A stretch of 64,000 bases of DNA from Hydnum rufescens UP504 (Eukaryota; Basidiomycota; Agaricomycetes; Cantharellales; Hydnaceae). This document shows positions 11,097 to 25,100 of this stretch, piece after piece. The stretch's first letter is position 1, and the number at the start of each line of letters is the position of its first letter. The notes under the pieces are model-generated. The model had not been told where the DNA came from, did no database searches, and worked only from the letters and a program-made list of their open reading frames with translations. The position numbers and the translations under genes are program-made. The stretch covers positions 62,001 to 126,000 of the forward strand of contig MU128920.1 of the NCBI GenBank assembly GCA_014904985.1. The letters run 5' to 3'.

Positions 11097-13981
11097 TGTG
11101 AACAAAGGCGCCACAATTGTGGTGCTGGCGCGTCAATCACGCTGGAACGAGAGCGATGGTTTGGCTGAGCAAAGTTGTATCAAACACACAAACCAGTTAA
11201 CGGGGAATTAAGCCATGCATCCCCGACGCCTACCAAGGAGAGCCGAAATCAAAACAACACCTCGTTGCCACGAAAACACGCGGATATTTGTTGACAGTTG
11301 CAGAACTTGACCTCGGAAGTTGCCGCTTGTTGATTTGCTCTCACTCGTACTCTGAGGCCCGCCTGGGGTTTGAAATACAAGCACTTTTCTGGGCTGTTGG
11401 ACCATCGGATCATATACTATGGTATATACGTGCACTGACGCCCACTGGGGTGTATGTCCTCCGGATGCTCGATTCTCAATCCCGTTCGAACCCGGTCCCC
11501 CAGACATGGTTCCTCATCTTCTCATACCCGTCGGGACCTGGGCTTCCTGACCTTGTCCAGCTTCAAGAAGCGAACAGGAGAATCAGCCACGCTTTTTTCA
11601 AATGTGTCTACCCATAGTACTAATAAGGCCCAGATTGTAGAATTTTATACCGCATTGACAGGCTGTCCCTGGACTCTACAGGGAAGGTTCGCAGGCTCAA
11701 GCTCAAGCTTGCTTGCCTTACTTGGAATTGTCGCATGTACAAGCCTAGGCTTGAAGGCACGTTCCTTCAAACGCCTATGACACTTCCGCTTGTACATGAC
11801 GACAGAAGAACTTGAGGCTCGTGCCTCGTGCAAGTCTTGGATGCAAGGCGATGGGTCTACATGATGCTCAGAACGGAGGCCCAGAGACATATTGACATTA
11901 AGAATTAGCAATAGCGCGCCATGGAGACATTGTAGTGTACCGGGCATCGTTATACCTGGATCAAGGAAGGAAGTATTATCGGTGGAATCCCAATAAGACG
12001 GACGAACCGCAAGAGTCAGAAAACCGCAGCTCCGATGAGCCCAAGGAACAGGAATGTACTTTGCGTGTCGCCCTACTGTATTTCAGCTCGAGCCACAGGG
12101 TTTGGACACCTTACATTGCAATCGAGACCTGTGCAGTGGCCACCTGACCGTCAACTCGTCGCTCATACGCACTGATTGAGGAAGTGACTGCTGAGAGTGA
12201 TATCGAAATCTGGTTAAGATGTAAGGCGTAAAAGGCATAAGGAACAGCACCCAAAGCCAGAGTGTGATGACTACTGACACTGGGACCGCGCGAAACATGT
12301 TCTTCTCCGGGATTCCAGAGAATCCTTTCCCAGTCTGCTCAAACTTGCCAAATAATAGAACCCATGGTCTATCAGGACTCTTATGAGCTCTAGGATAGGT
12401 GGTATTCTGGTTCACTGATTTTGGGGGCAACATACTAGTAAGGCCTACCTCAAACCTTGTAAAAAAGTAACTGAACCACCTGTGGTCATGAAAAGCAGAA
12501 CCACTTGAATTCTGATCCACTTTCAACTTGAGAAATAGCACAAAGGAGGTTTGAGAGCCCAGCGTTCATTGTCGTTGTCGCGGCCAATTCCGAGCCGTGG
12601 AATGTTTCCTTTTATGGTAATATATGCTCACTGATCCAGTCCCGGATTTTGGGAGGCACCCGGATAGGGCCTCGCCTGGCTCATAGGGATTCTGATCTAT
12701 TCCCCATGTTTCCAGAACTTAAATGTTGTATCTACAGGCTTACGGACCCCTCAACATTGCTGACGTTGAGTTGCGGCACCAAATTTCCGGTTTTTGCATC
12801 CATATTGCACACCGCCACACGCGATTATAGATTCATTTTCAAGATAACATGTGCCCAGACTGATGACGTTGCTACTCGCGATAAGGGACTCGATATATCT
12901 TTTCCAAATCATCGAGGTTAGCCGGCATGGTGAGGGCAGAGTACAATTAGAACACCAGCAGCTTGTTCACAGGTGAAAGAGTGATAAAATAATACCGATA
13001 CCGGGATGAAGTAGCATCAGACACAAGCACGCCCATGGCGATGGTCTTTCGAATTCCCGAGCCGTAACCGCCTTGCGAATGACATCTTTGCCATGCAATG
13101 ATTGTCTCGAGTTGCACTGTGCAAGGGATTTTCATTCAACCTGACTTTGCTCACAGGCCCTCTTGACATTTCGAATACTGTAACATGGCGTTAATCAGGG
13201 TGAAAAGAAGGTATAGAGTTTGTCTAAGGAGGCTCCTAGCAAGAGAGGGGACAGTGCACAGCATTGTAGCCCGATGTCAGGGGAGGCCACCCACACAAAG
13301 TCACGAATGTCCTAGTCTTCTCTCCATCTCGAGCTCGTGAACTATCCTATCAGCTTTTTTGTCATCCTCGAGAAAAAGGTTCAGGCACCAGTCGCAGCAA
13401 GACTGGTCACGAGTCTACGACAAGCCATTCCTCCAAGTTATAATATAACCAAACCCCCCTGCCAACTGATTTGCTTGCATGAGCATTGCATATCTTCGTG
13501 TGGATGGGCAAGAACCCGAGATTGTGGGATGAGGACAGTGAACAATGTAAAAAGAAGGCAGAGGCTACAGATATCGGATGGCAGACCGAGGAGTAGCAAT
13601 GGTGCAGCGTGTCTGTACTAGTTCTACAAACGAGGGATTCATGATGAAGTCGCCGCGAACAGGCGTGCCCAGCACATTTTGGAATATTGGAATTGGAGGC
13701 AACCCGCCGATTTCAAAACATAACTTTGCACCGGGCAAGTCGTCCACAAATCCTGCCACCAAGCACGGAAACTGGGTCGGTGTCATCTCCAACGACGCGC
13801 GACCAAAGTATCAGCGTACCATCCACCACTCGGGATTTGCCGTAACACCAATCAGACCTCGGGTTGTGGATCTCACCGGACTTTCCTCTCCTCCTACTTC
13901 TTCATCTCCCTTCCCTCTTCTATCTTCTACAGAGTACTTGCCGCAGGCAATTCTCTCCCCCTCCTCCCTGTGGTAGTGTTT
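11097..13981. other. Long stretch with no firm gene; degenerate repeats
   Basis: No conserved domain is visible. Around 11690-11760 lies a tract of CAAGCTCAAGCTTG-like words that resembles decayed repeat sequence. On the minus strand 13565-13792 an open frame has protein-like composition (VRGDFIMNPSFVELV), but no second exon or family was recognised. The right end is immediately upstream of the RhoGEF gene and probably contains its promoter; pyrimidine-rich sequence at 13880-13975 is consistent with a fungal promoter. Confidence 0.35.
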
Positions 13982-16900
13982 ATGGAACGCCCATTGGGAC
14001 CACGCGTTCGGCCTCCAGGGGATCGCAACAGGGCCTTCGAGTCCATCTTTGGCAGGCCTAGCGCCGTCCATCACCTTCCCCAAGCACAGAATCACGCTTA
14101 CCTCCAAGGCCCAGGTCCACACCCCAATGCACCATTACCCCCCGGTTTCTCCCATTTCCATCAACCTCAATACCCACAACAATATCTACCACTAACACGC
14201 CCACCACACACACGAGCCTCCTCACTACCCGTATCCTCCTCCACAACAGAATCCATACCCACAATACTACCAACCTTCTCCCCAAAATGTGCATGATCAA
14301 TTCCCCCCCCAACTTGATTACAGAGATAGTCCGCAACCATATATCCCTCCGGCCAATACACCATACGGGGCTAGCAACTATCCTTCCTCCTCCACTCCTG
14401 TTCCTTCTGTTCGCCACTCTTCACATTCTTCGCTGCATACTCGTCCCCCTGGGACTATTCTCCCATTGCCTTCTGACACTCCTGACCCTGCCTATGCCCC
14501 GGCCGGGATAACACGCGCCAATGTGTATCCAGCCCAAGGGTATCAAGGCAACCCCCAGCTTTCCCGATCACACGATCTCCCTCCCGGTGCTGCACCTCCC
14601 CATGCCTTTAACGGCCGCCCCACATCGCTTGAGAACTCAGACTCGCGTCGGGTCGTATCCATGAATATGTTAAATTCGTCTCACGATGAATTGCCTTATC
14701 TACCGCCTGTTGAGACTAATAGCTCTCTCGGTATGGATGATTTGTTTGACGAACCTTCTCGTGAGCTCCATTATGATACACCTTCTCACCCCTTTCTATG
14801 GCTCTCTTAACGCTGGAACATCTTAGGGCCTGGAGGAAGGCGGTACCGAAATCGGGCCTCTGTTGATTCAGACGTGACATCTATAGCAGAATCATTGCGA
14901 TTTTCCCCGCAAATTAGAGCTGATCCACAATCTTCTCTGCAGCCTCGCTTCAGTCAAGATTCCAGGGCCACCTCAAATGACTTAGGAGAGACTAGCGACT
15001 TGGTTCATAGCCGTCATTCTCACGAGTCCTCCCTGACACCGCCGAACATAATTCCTAATGGCGTTGACCGGTCACTCCGTCACCGACAATCCGCCGGTGG
15101 GCTAACGCGCCCTCTCTCGGTCCCTACTGTTCCATCCCAGGAAGTGCGTGTCCCCGGCCGTCTTGTTTCCCTCCGCAACAAGGCAATGCCCCCTGTCCCA
15201 CGTGCGCACGTCGAGCCACGTCGATCTGCGATTGTATACGCTGCACTTCTCTCTCGCGTCGCAGAGGCATTCCGCGACCGCATCGCCCTTGCTGAACGAG
15301 TGAAAGATGGCCTTACCTATAAGGATGCGTTCGATGGGCGAGACGCTGTTACCAAAATTGCTGAGATCATCAAGACTACAGACCGGAACCTTGCACTTCT
15401 TCTGGGTCGCGCATTGGATGCCCAGAAGTTCTTCCACGATGTCACATATGACCACCGATTGCGGGATAGCGCTAACGAGCTCTTCCAATTTCGCACTGCC
15501 CTACCTAGTCCCTTTATGAACGCTGACGAGGCTGATGCTCAGAACGTGCATCACGATGGTGGGAGTGCCGAGGGAAATGGGGATACACACAATGGATTCG
15601 ATCATCCGTCTCTTAGTCCAGTCTCGACCCGCGAGCGAGGAAAATCACTTTCGTCCTCTACGGGGAATTCGGAGCAGACGCATGCCTCGTCAAGTCTCCT
15701 CTCGCCATCATCCATCACGACTGTTTCATCTGGCCCACTTCTGTTGAACGATTCTGCATCGCCAGTTGAGATGGAAGGTAGTACAGGGACGACCGCGACA
15801 CTCCAGCGGTTCGATTCGGTGAAATACGATGATGTGGATGAAGTGCCGTTGCCATCTGGGGTGTTCACTCTATTGACGGATTGTTATTCACCAACGTGCA
15901 CAAAGGATCGGCTATGTTATAGCATTGCGTGCCCGCGCAGACTTGAGCAACAGGCTAGGCTCAATCTCCAGCCACAACCAGGTCTCAAGCGTACCCTTAG
16001 TCGCGAGAGTCTGGGCGATTTGGTGGTGCGTGATTGCATGGTCCTCGCTTTTCAAGGTGCTTCATTACCAACAGATCTGCAATCGGTTTATAGGAACCTG
16101 GGACGCTGTGGATACATAGCGTGTCGCAAGAAGTAGCAGACAGTATTTCCGATCTGGAGAAAAAGCGACAGGAGGCTATCAACGAAGTTATGTACACCGA
16201 ACGTGACTTCGTGCGGGACATGGAGTATCTTCGAGACGTGAGAAAATATTTCTATTATTCCATTCACACATCCCGAGTCATGCGTGTTTCTTTCTAGCAA
16301 TGGATCAAACCACTTTCGATCCGTGATATCATTCCAGAATCTCGACGAATGGACTTCGTCACCCAGGTTTTCTGGAACGTGCATGAAATCATTGCTGTCA
16401 ACACTAAACTACGGGATGCCCTTACAAAGCGACAAAAACAGCGCGTAATAGTGGATTCTATTGGGGACGTTCTCCTCGAAACCGTCCCATTCTTTGAACC
16501 TTTTGTCAAATACGGCAGTCACCAACTCTACGGTAAATACGAATTTGAAAAAGAGAAAAACTCGAATCCCACGTTCTCGCATTTCGTGGACGAAGTGGAG
16601 CGACTTCCGGAGTCACGGAAACTCGAGCTCAACGGCTATCTGACAAAGCCGACCACCCGTCTCGCACGGTACCCTCTCTTGCTCGAGGTCTGCCTCAAAT
16701 ATACTCCTGACGATCATCCCGACAAACTCGCCTTGCCTAAGGCGATCAAGATCGTCCGCGAGTTCTTGAGTAGGGTGAATATTGAGAGTGGGAAGACGGA
16801 GAATCGGTTCAATCTCCTCCAGTTGGATCAACAACTCGTGTTCCGCCCTGGGGAGGCAGAGGTGGGGTGCCATCGTCCACCAGTCATTCGACTTGGTAGC

Positions 16901-18989
16901 GGTGGAGAACAGTGCTAACCTGTTTGTTCTGTTCCAGGACTTGCGCCTAAGAGATGAAAATCGAGAGTTGATTTACAAGGGGCCTCTGAAACGAAGCCAG
17001 AGTGATAATTCAGACATCGAACTGTTCCTCTTTGATCATGCCTTACTGGTAGTCAAATCCAAGACCAAGCACGAGCAATACAAGGTGCTTCGAAAGGTGC
17101 CTTTCTTTTATCATTAATACAATGGGTCCGTGTCTCTAATGAAAGAATCCTATTCAGCCCATACCTTTGGAGCTGTTGCTCATCTCGCCCACGGCTGAGG
17201 ATCCGTCATTGACGCGCGGCACGGCAAATCGACCGAAGCCCGGCCTAATAACGAAACAGAATGCAAACAGCCGTCCACCACCCGGGATGCATCCACTGGC
17301 CCCTATCCCATCCACCAAACCCGATCCCAAAGGTGGTTTCCCAATTACATTCATCCATCTTGGTCGCAAGGGATACACCCTTACCCTGTGGGCGAATACG
17401 TATATTAGTCGAAAAAAATGGATAGATAGTATCGTCAAGCAACAGGAGGTCCTTCGCGAGCGGAGCTCAATCTTTGAACCGTGGACCATCACCTCTGGTT
17501 TCTTCACTGGACTCAATCGCGTTAACTGTGCTGCTCCCCTTAGTTCGCGATTTTTAATGCAGATTGTCGAACTATCGCTGAGCTTTTGATGTACAGATCA
17601 CGGTCGACGGATAGTTTATGGACCGATGATGGTGTTTATTTCTCCGATTTACGGGATTTGGCGCGAGAACCAGTCAAAATGCTTGCACTGATGGACGTCA
17701 CACAAGTTGATGTACTGGAAGAACATCAGCTTCTTATCGTGCTCTCCGGTAATCACTCATGCCTTACTCTGCTTTCAATTGTATCGCAACTCATCCCCCT
17801 TGATTGATCTCTACAGAACGAGCTGTCATAACCTTCCCTCTGGAGGCTCTTGACGCCAGGGATCCATCCGCCGGGCTCAAGCTAGCAAAGCGTGTATCAT
17901 CGCATACGTCGTTCTTCAAAGCAGGGATGTGTTTGGGTCGCATGCTGGTGTGTGTCGTCAAAGCCAGCGCCCTATCTACGACTATCAAGACGCTCGAGCC
18001 GATCGATCAGCAACGCCAAGAACGCAATAAACCGACGTTTAAAAAGCGGCTGCAAGGCGGGAATGATACTCTTCGCGTCTTCAAGGCAAGCTTGGGCTTG
18101 TTCTTTCTTTGACTATTGAGTGCATGCACCAACCATCTTTGTTTGACGCGGTGCAGGAATTTTACATCCCCGTGGAGTCAAGTTCCATCCACTTCATGCG
18201 CACCAAACTCTGCGTCGGCTGCACAAAGGGTTTCGAGATTGTCGACTTGGAGACGTTGGACGCTCAAGGCTTGTTGGATCCCAACGACACCTCGCTCGAC
18301 TTTTTACAAAAGCGGGAGGGTGTACGTCCTATGGCGATATACCGAGTGGACAGCGAATTCCTTCTGTGCTACGAAGGTGTCTACCGTGACTCTTCTAGTA
18401 TCGCCGCACTCGGCAGGCTAACTCGCTTTCTGTTAGATTTTGCCTTTTATATCAACAAGAACGGATGGCGTTCACGGCCCAATTGGATCATCCATTGGGA
18501 GGGGACACCTACATCATTTGGTACGCGCAGAACTTGTCCTTCTAGTCTAGAAAATGAACAAGGGGCCATCTCTCCACAGCTCTGCATTATCCTTATGTTC
18601 TTGCTTTCGAGCCCACCTTCATTGAAATTCGACACATCCACACTGGGCTGATGGCCCAAGTCATTCCGGGCACGAATTTGTCATGTCTTTTCGCGGATAC
18701 TCCACCCTCAACCAATACTGCCGCAGTCCGATATCACAATCATCGACCGTATGGTGGTGGTCCTTCGATCTCACGACCACCGATGTTGTACAATAATACC
18801 TATGCTCTGCAGCCACAGGCCCCGTTCTACAGGCGAGATCCTTACCTGCGAGACGAAATAATTCTGACGATGGACGACCGGGTGGTGGGTCTGCGGTTGG
18901 CGAACACGCCTCTACCGTCCGTCAGTGATGCAGCGTCATCAACTGCTGTTTCATTTACGTCCTATGCATCGACCACTACGGTGAGATGA
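13982..18989 (+). CDS. Rho1 guanine nucleotide exchange factor, DEP-DH-PH-CNH (Rom2/Rgf class)
   Basis: Activates Rho1-type GTPases in the cell-wall integrity pathway. From the ATG at 13982 the protein has a long Pro/Gln/Tyr-rich disordered region, then a DEP-like domain (AIVYAALLSRVAEAFRDRI, about 15220-15490), a conserved Cys segment, a DH domain beginning KKRQEAINEVMYTERDFVRD (16160) with ELNGYLTKPTTRLARYPLLL as its conserved helix, a PH domain (RELIYKGPLKRSQ...DHALLVVKSK, split by introns), and a CNH domain (DDGVYFSDLRDLAREPVK to FADTPPSTNTAA). At least nine introns of about 50-75 nt fit the frame, for example 14759-14826 and 16024-16094. One frame break near 14180-14215 in the low-complexity N-terminus is probably a base error. 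The stop is at 18987-18989. Domain order and length match fungal Rom1/Rom2/Rgf proteins well. Confidence 0.93.
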
Positions 18990-19331
18990 CCGGACGCTGG
19001 ATTTTATCGATATCTGGGCCAAAGTTCTGTTTCTGCGATGTTTTGTATTGTTTATTCTCACTCTTTCCATCTTCTTGTGGGTCGGGGTGGTTGTTACATC
19101 TTTGTTTACGAATGGATTTCCTGTCTCCGCGCCCTGCGCTGTATCATTCGAACATGTACAGTAGTTGTTGATGGCAGGCGGAGATACGAATAAAATCCGA
19201 TCATCACTTTTTTGGTTGCCACCTCTTATTCAGGCCTCTCACTCTCCTTTCCTCCTCAGCCCCTCTCTTCTCACGCTTCTTTAGCGTCCGCACTCACTTA
19301 TTATTCCCACTGCCTCGAATCGACGAGAGCG
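18990..19331. other. Intergenic region upstream of chitin deacetylase
   Basis: Contains the RhoGEF 3' end (a possible poly(A) context AATAAAATCC at 19189-19198) and then a pyrimidine-rich stretch from 19230 leading to the ATG at 19332. No other feature is seen. Confidence 0.4.
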
Positions 19332-21238
19332 ATGAAGTTTTCCTTGACCGCCACCGCGGTTGCCGTTTCCCTTTCGTCCCTGGTCTTCGCTCATGATCAT
19401 TTCTTGGACTCAAATAAGCGTCACGCTGCGTACAGAGCCCGCCAGGTTTGTTCACTAAGAATATAGGCGCTGAGGGTATTGAAGCTGTGTTCTGCCTAGA
19501 ATCTTGCTGTCAGTGGCGCTAAGAGCACCTCGACCAGTACTTCCTCATCTTCTTCCACTCCCACTGCCACTAGTACTTCGTCAACTTTGTCGGCCTCCTC
19601 TACTCCGGCTCCGTCGACCGCGACTCTTGACGGCAATGCCATTCCACCGCTGGAACAGATCACGTCAGGGATGCCCATCCAGGGGACCGTAAATATGTTC
19701 ACTAGTTTTGCTGCCGGAGCTTCACCGCCCGTCTCTGGCGCCCCTCCGTTGCCCACCAGTAATAACTCTTTTTTACGCTCTCTTCACCCTCGTTTTGACG
19801 TTTATTCGTTCTCTAGTTTCTATTGTGACTTCCAACTACCCAGCCCTTGATATTATCCCGCCGACGAACTCATCTCTTGTCCAAGGGTGGTTGGCCAAAA
19901 TTGCTGCAGCGAACATCCCCAATATACCCAAGACTACAGATGGATCGTGTGCAAGTGATCCACAGCTCGTCGCTAATGCCTCGGCCTCGGGATCTTGCTG
20001 GTGGACATGCGGTGGATGCTTACGGGATACTGACATTTCCGTTTGTCCTGACAAGGGACTTGGGGCGTTAGTTATGACGATGGTCCGAGTCCATATACCC
20101 CCCATCTCATCAATTACCTGAACCAAAACCAGCTCAAGGCTACTTTCTTCGTCGTATGTTTTTTTCCTTCTCTCCACTCGCCTTTGTTCTTGCGGCGAGA
20201 TTTTCATGACGTCGCCTTTATCCAGGTTGGATCTCGTGTCATCTCGCGTCCTGATATGTTGCAGACTGAGTACATGCTTGGCCACGAGGTTCGTCGCTTC
20301 GATGGGCTGGATGTAACCTGTTCTAATGTTGGTTTGATATTCTGCAGCTTAGCGTGCACACTTGGAGCCACCCCCCACTCAGTCCGTATTCTTGATGGAA
20401 TCTTATTCTTGACCCTTCCCGACTCACAGTTTCTCACAGCGTCTTTGACCAACGAGCAGATCGTTGCTGAATTGGCTTGGACGATGAAATCTATTAAAGA
20501 TGTCACTGGAGTAACCCCGAATACCTTCCGTCCTCCATATGGTGACCTTGATGACCGCGTGCGTGCCATCGCTGCTGCCATGGGTCTTAGACCCATTCAA
20601 TGGTATCACTTATTCATACTGGTTACCGCGTTTTTTGAGCTGACCATATTACTAATATTAGGACGAACGTTGGGTCTACTGAGTTCGATACCGACGGTAA
20701 GTTGGTGCCCTGAACCCTATCTAAATGATCCTAATATGCGTGTGGATTTAGACTGGAAAATCCCTGGTGGAACTGCGACCGGCCTTTCGTCTTACGCCGC
20801 CTTCCAAAACATCCTGAGTCTGCAGTCCAATCTGAGCACCGGTTTCATCGTTCTCGAGCACGACCTGTACCAGCAGACCGTTGACATGGCCATCGGGTAC
20901 TTCCTTCCTCTGGCGTTCAATGAATCCCTCAAGGTTTGTATCCGTTTTGCTTTTTGATTGGGTTTTTTGTCCGGCACTTACTATGTACGATCTAGCTCGA
21001 GGCTATCAACGTCTGTCTCGGTAACCCGTTGGCTGACTCATACATCGAGACCGCTTCGAATGTAACGGTCACCGTTAGTGGATCACACACTATTACGGTG
21101 AGCCGCGCGACATCGACGTCCACCGCGACACAAGGTGGCCAGGGTGGGCCCAAAAGCTCGGCATCTCTCAACACTCCTTCTCGTGGGATGTTCGTGTCCC
21201 TCGGTTTAATAGTTGTAGGGGCCGTGTTCTTGGGTTAA
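19332..21238 (+). CDS. Secreted GPI-anchored chitin deacetylase (CE4/NodB family)
   Basis: Predicted to remove acetyl groups from cell-wall chitin, giving chitosan. An N-terminal signal peptide (MKFSLTATAVAVSLSSLVFA) is followed by a Ser/Thr-rich linker and a Cys-containing segment (WWTCGGCLRDTDISVCPDKG). NodB motifs are visible in order: SYDDGPSPYTPHLINYL (20075), LSVHTWSHPPLS (20348), TFRPPYGDLDDRVRAIA (20525), DWKIPGG (20752) and FIVLEHDLYQQTVDM (20845). The two metal-binding His of HTWSH, the catalytic-type Asp of DDG and the motif-5 His are present. The C-terminus has a Ser/Thr tract and a hydrophobic tail (FVSLGLIVVGAVFLG) typical of a GPI signal. At least seven short introns interrupt it. 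At about 20055 one base seems to be missing: the family consensus DKGTWGVSYDDG needs an extra base between DKG and TWG. I consider this a sequence error. Confidence 0.92.
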
Positions 21239-22122
21239 TTGGTATCTAACGAAAGGACAATCAATATGAGTGATATTTGCGGTATCATAGCTAGCCGGCT
21301 AGCCCCATTCATGGACGGCCCTACACATGCATCCTTCTCTTTACATTTTCATTATATAGATACGACGTCGTTTTATTACTGTTTCTTTGCAATCCGTCGA
21401 ATTGATTAGGATTTGCTTGATGCCATGTCCAGAATGCCTCAGAACTGAGAACGGATGGGGAGGGGAACTGTTGGATGCCCAAAATCGGGAGATCGCGAAA
21501 GCCGTGAAATACTGTATACGTAGGCTGGGGGAGGTGGAAAAAAAAAAGAACCTCCTCACAGCATGGCACTCACGCCGCACCATTCTGTGTCTGCAGCCGG
21601 ACCACTCCTATGGCAACCCCCTTTCACACCACAGTTAGCGGAAGTCCCATTATCTGCCGTACCTGGCGAGAATATGGAAAATGTCCGACTGCCCACCGTT
21701 CTCGACGACTTCGAATTCACTCATGTTGCAAAGTCAGCAGGAGCCCGAGACACCACGGTATACGGTATTTTTCTAATTCTGAGATCTAGGACTAGACACG
21801 GAAATGGAACGGGCAGTTAGACGCAAAGCGTAGCATGTGCATAATCCCACCCTCCCTATTTTTTTTTCCTGTAGCGAGCTATGCAGCCCACTTTTGTTTT
21901 GTCACAAGCATTGAGGTTGAGTCATGGTACTTGCCGCTCACATTAATTGGTTGTTAACGCCGGTCCCGTTCAAACTCTGCAAGATACATTACTATATATA
22001 CCAAACATGCAATATTTCCGTAAATTAATTACAAAGTGTTACGGTACCTCAAATCCCCCCAAAACGCCATTTCGGGAGGCGTTAACCTTGATATTTGTTT
22101 TTACCATATGTGAAGTGGAAAG
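21239..22122. other. Region between convergent genes, with an 85-codon open frame
   Basis: The chitin deacetylase and the ABC transporter converge here. A plus-strand open frame at 21563-21820 starts MALTPHHSVSAAGPLL and has plausible amino-acid use up to a possible splice donor near 21760, but I recognise no family and would not call it a gene without transcript support. Confidence 0.3.
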
Positions 22123-25100
22123 TCAGGTACGGAAAACCAGAACGAGATAAAACGCCACCCGATGCACAAGGCATATTACGATCAGAACACCCACGTAGAG
22201 GGCGGCGAAAAGTGGGGAATAGCAAGGGACTGGGCATACGAGATATATTAGTAATCGACCGGTGAGTAAAGAAGGTGGCGGCCAACCTGGAGAACATCAC
22301 CCCCCGTTAAAGCACACTGACCCTTGGAAATCAGCGAGCTCGGAACGCTACAGTGACAGGATCCGTCCGCTATATGAGTGCAAGTGAAGGTTTCGCCTAC
22401 AAAGTCGTTCTGCACGAGCAAGCTGAATACAAACGTCTACTCTTTCCCGTTGTTAGGGCAGTCAAGCAAGAAAAGAAAAAAAGAAAACATCCTAGTACGT
22501 ACCTGATAGTCGATCCAGTGAGCCCAGTAGTACCAGAATCGCGGCAAACTGGGGGCCCGTACTAGGAAACCCTCCACACACTTGAAAAAAAAAAAATAAC
22601 TGAGATAGTCCCGCCGTCGATCCTTGCTTTCAGTCACGCACCATCCAGAATCCTATCAGGAACCCCACGCCAGCTAATGCGCCGACAAAATCAGGTATTA
22701 TAGCCGCCACTAAAAGGGCCTTTGGAGATAAATAAAAAATGGTCGGAAGGTGGTAATGCCGCCGTTCCAATGAGGCAAAGAACGCACCTGGGCCTCCGCA
22801 GCGTACATGCCGAGAAAGACGTAGACTACGAAACGACAAAACGCGAATCCATTGGATTTGAGTCCAACCGCCCAGTAACTACCCACGCAGCACCATGTTT
22901 ACAATGGACAGGACAAGCGCCAAAGAGAATCACGTACCCGATACTGGAGTAGACCACGGAGCAACCAAATAAATACGGTATGAAGACTGCGCTGTTCGCA
23001 ATTGTATATGCGCCAGCACCGTACAATCCATTATTACGCCTTGTTGTGGAAAATGCTGGTGAGACTCGAAAGCAGACACGTGCAAACAGGACCACCTACT
23101 CTCGTATAAGCACTGGTCGTTCCTCCAAATAAAGAGGTACGGCGGCAACGCTGGGAAAGTAAATATGGGGCAGGTTACAGTGACTACCTGATAACGGATC
23201 TTACCTTACTGCACTGAAAACAGCGATGGAAAAGAAATGGACCTAATACAAAATAGTTAATTCTTGGTGGTCCAGACATCGGTGCGAAATGACGAACTGA
23301 CCGATACGCGATCATTGACCCTGGCATCCGTCTTTTCCAGATGTAACCAAATTGTCGCCAGGAGTACACTCATAAGCCCTTTCCCGTTCCAAAATATTTC
23401 AACCAATAGAAATCGGTACTGGGGAGCCATCACACACGTACCAAAAATGAAAAATCGGAGCCCAGCGAGCATGATGTTGCGGCGAATGATCAATGCGGTG
23501 CGTTTGAAAAGGATCCAAACCCTCCTCAACTCGCGAATGACCCGATAACTCCAGGACTTCTGAACCCGGAGCCGCACTGGCTCAAAGGCTAGCTTAAAGC
23601 CCCCAATTGGCATACCTGGGCTGGCGGGCGCCACCGGCGTACTGTTACGCAGATCGAATTCAGAGTCTGAGGGGGTGAGACTCGAGGTATGTGCGATCCA
23701 CGCCTTCGCGAGGTGTTGCACGCGTTCGTGATCCGGGACACCAGTCTCTGCTGCTACATCGAAGTCGGTATTGATGATATTTATTACGTGGTCAGCAGGG
23801 TTCATATGCGGAGGGCATGGATATCCCATCTTTGCAAAGTACGACACGACACCGTCTTTTGGGGCAATAATTCAGGTCCAGAATCATCTAAGGCCCCGAA
23901 GAACAGCAGGCCACTGATATAGACGTACTGATGGGACCCTGATACACGCAGTGGCCACCAGCCAAAAAGAGGACGTGGTCGAACAGACTGAACGTTTCGA
24001 AATTCGGCTGATGTATGCTCGCAAGAACGACCGTGTTGGTCTCCTGGGCCAGCCGCTTAACTGTACGGCACGAGACTCAGAGATCAGCCAACGGGACTGG
24101 GACGTTTGAAAATACGATCTCAATCACTCACTCGCACTGGCAACTTCATAACCAGTTCTACTGTCAAGACCACTTGTAGGCTCGTCACATAGGAGAATTC
24201 GAGGCTGGGTGACGACCGATGATGCGATGGTAACACGCCGTTTCTGACCTCCGGAAATTCCTCGTTGGAAGTGGGTTCCGATGCGATTTTTTCGAACGTC
24301 GGTAAGGCCCAGAGAACGCAACGTCTTCCTCACCATTCCATCTATCACGTTTGTTGGTGTGTCGTGAGGCAAGCTGCCGAAGAAGGTAACGTTATGAGTG
24401 CGACATAATATAACTGAATGCTCACGAAAGGAGAGCCGAATATCGAATATTATCCTTGACCGTGAGGAAGCCATGGAGAGCATCGTCCTGAGCAACATAG
24501 GAGCCGAGGTCCCTCATGTTAAAGTGTTGGCCGTCAAATGTGATCTAAGAGAACACGGTCAGCAACCCCGGGGGATAGAACTAGGCCACAATAAACACAC
24601 CAAAGCGCCGGGATCACTGGACAATACTCTCTGGCTAACAACATCCAGAAAAGACGTTTTCCCAGCACCTGACGGGCCCATGACTACACACAGGGTGCCC
24701 AGTTGAACTTTTCAATGACGCGAGGGTCAAGACTCGGATGAACACGCACTGGCTAAAACTTCCCCGGATCTGACTGAGCCAGACTGGGAGTGGAGAATTA
24801 CTTTGTCACTCTTGGGAGCGTGTAAACAGAGGTTTTTCCATTCCAAGACATGATCACTCGGAGTGGTGGCCTATCAAAACATCCATTAACCATGCATGCT
24901 TGCGAGTTATCGGAAACGCGGGAAACCTGGGAGGGAAGTGGGGAGACCCACCTCAAGATCAATGTCTCTCTCAGTCGCCATAATTCAATTGCACTGAGGG
25001 CCACACAATGGAGGAAAAGGTGAAGGTGAAGAATGGGGGAGCGGAACCCATCCTTGGCGCAAGGTCCAGATGATATACAATTCGGACGACATAGCACTAA

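Noticed and set aside
13578..13976. Plus-strand open frame before the RhoGEF
   Set aside because: No conserved pattern, and the minus strand of the same bases looks equally protein-like; neither could be supported.
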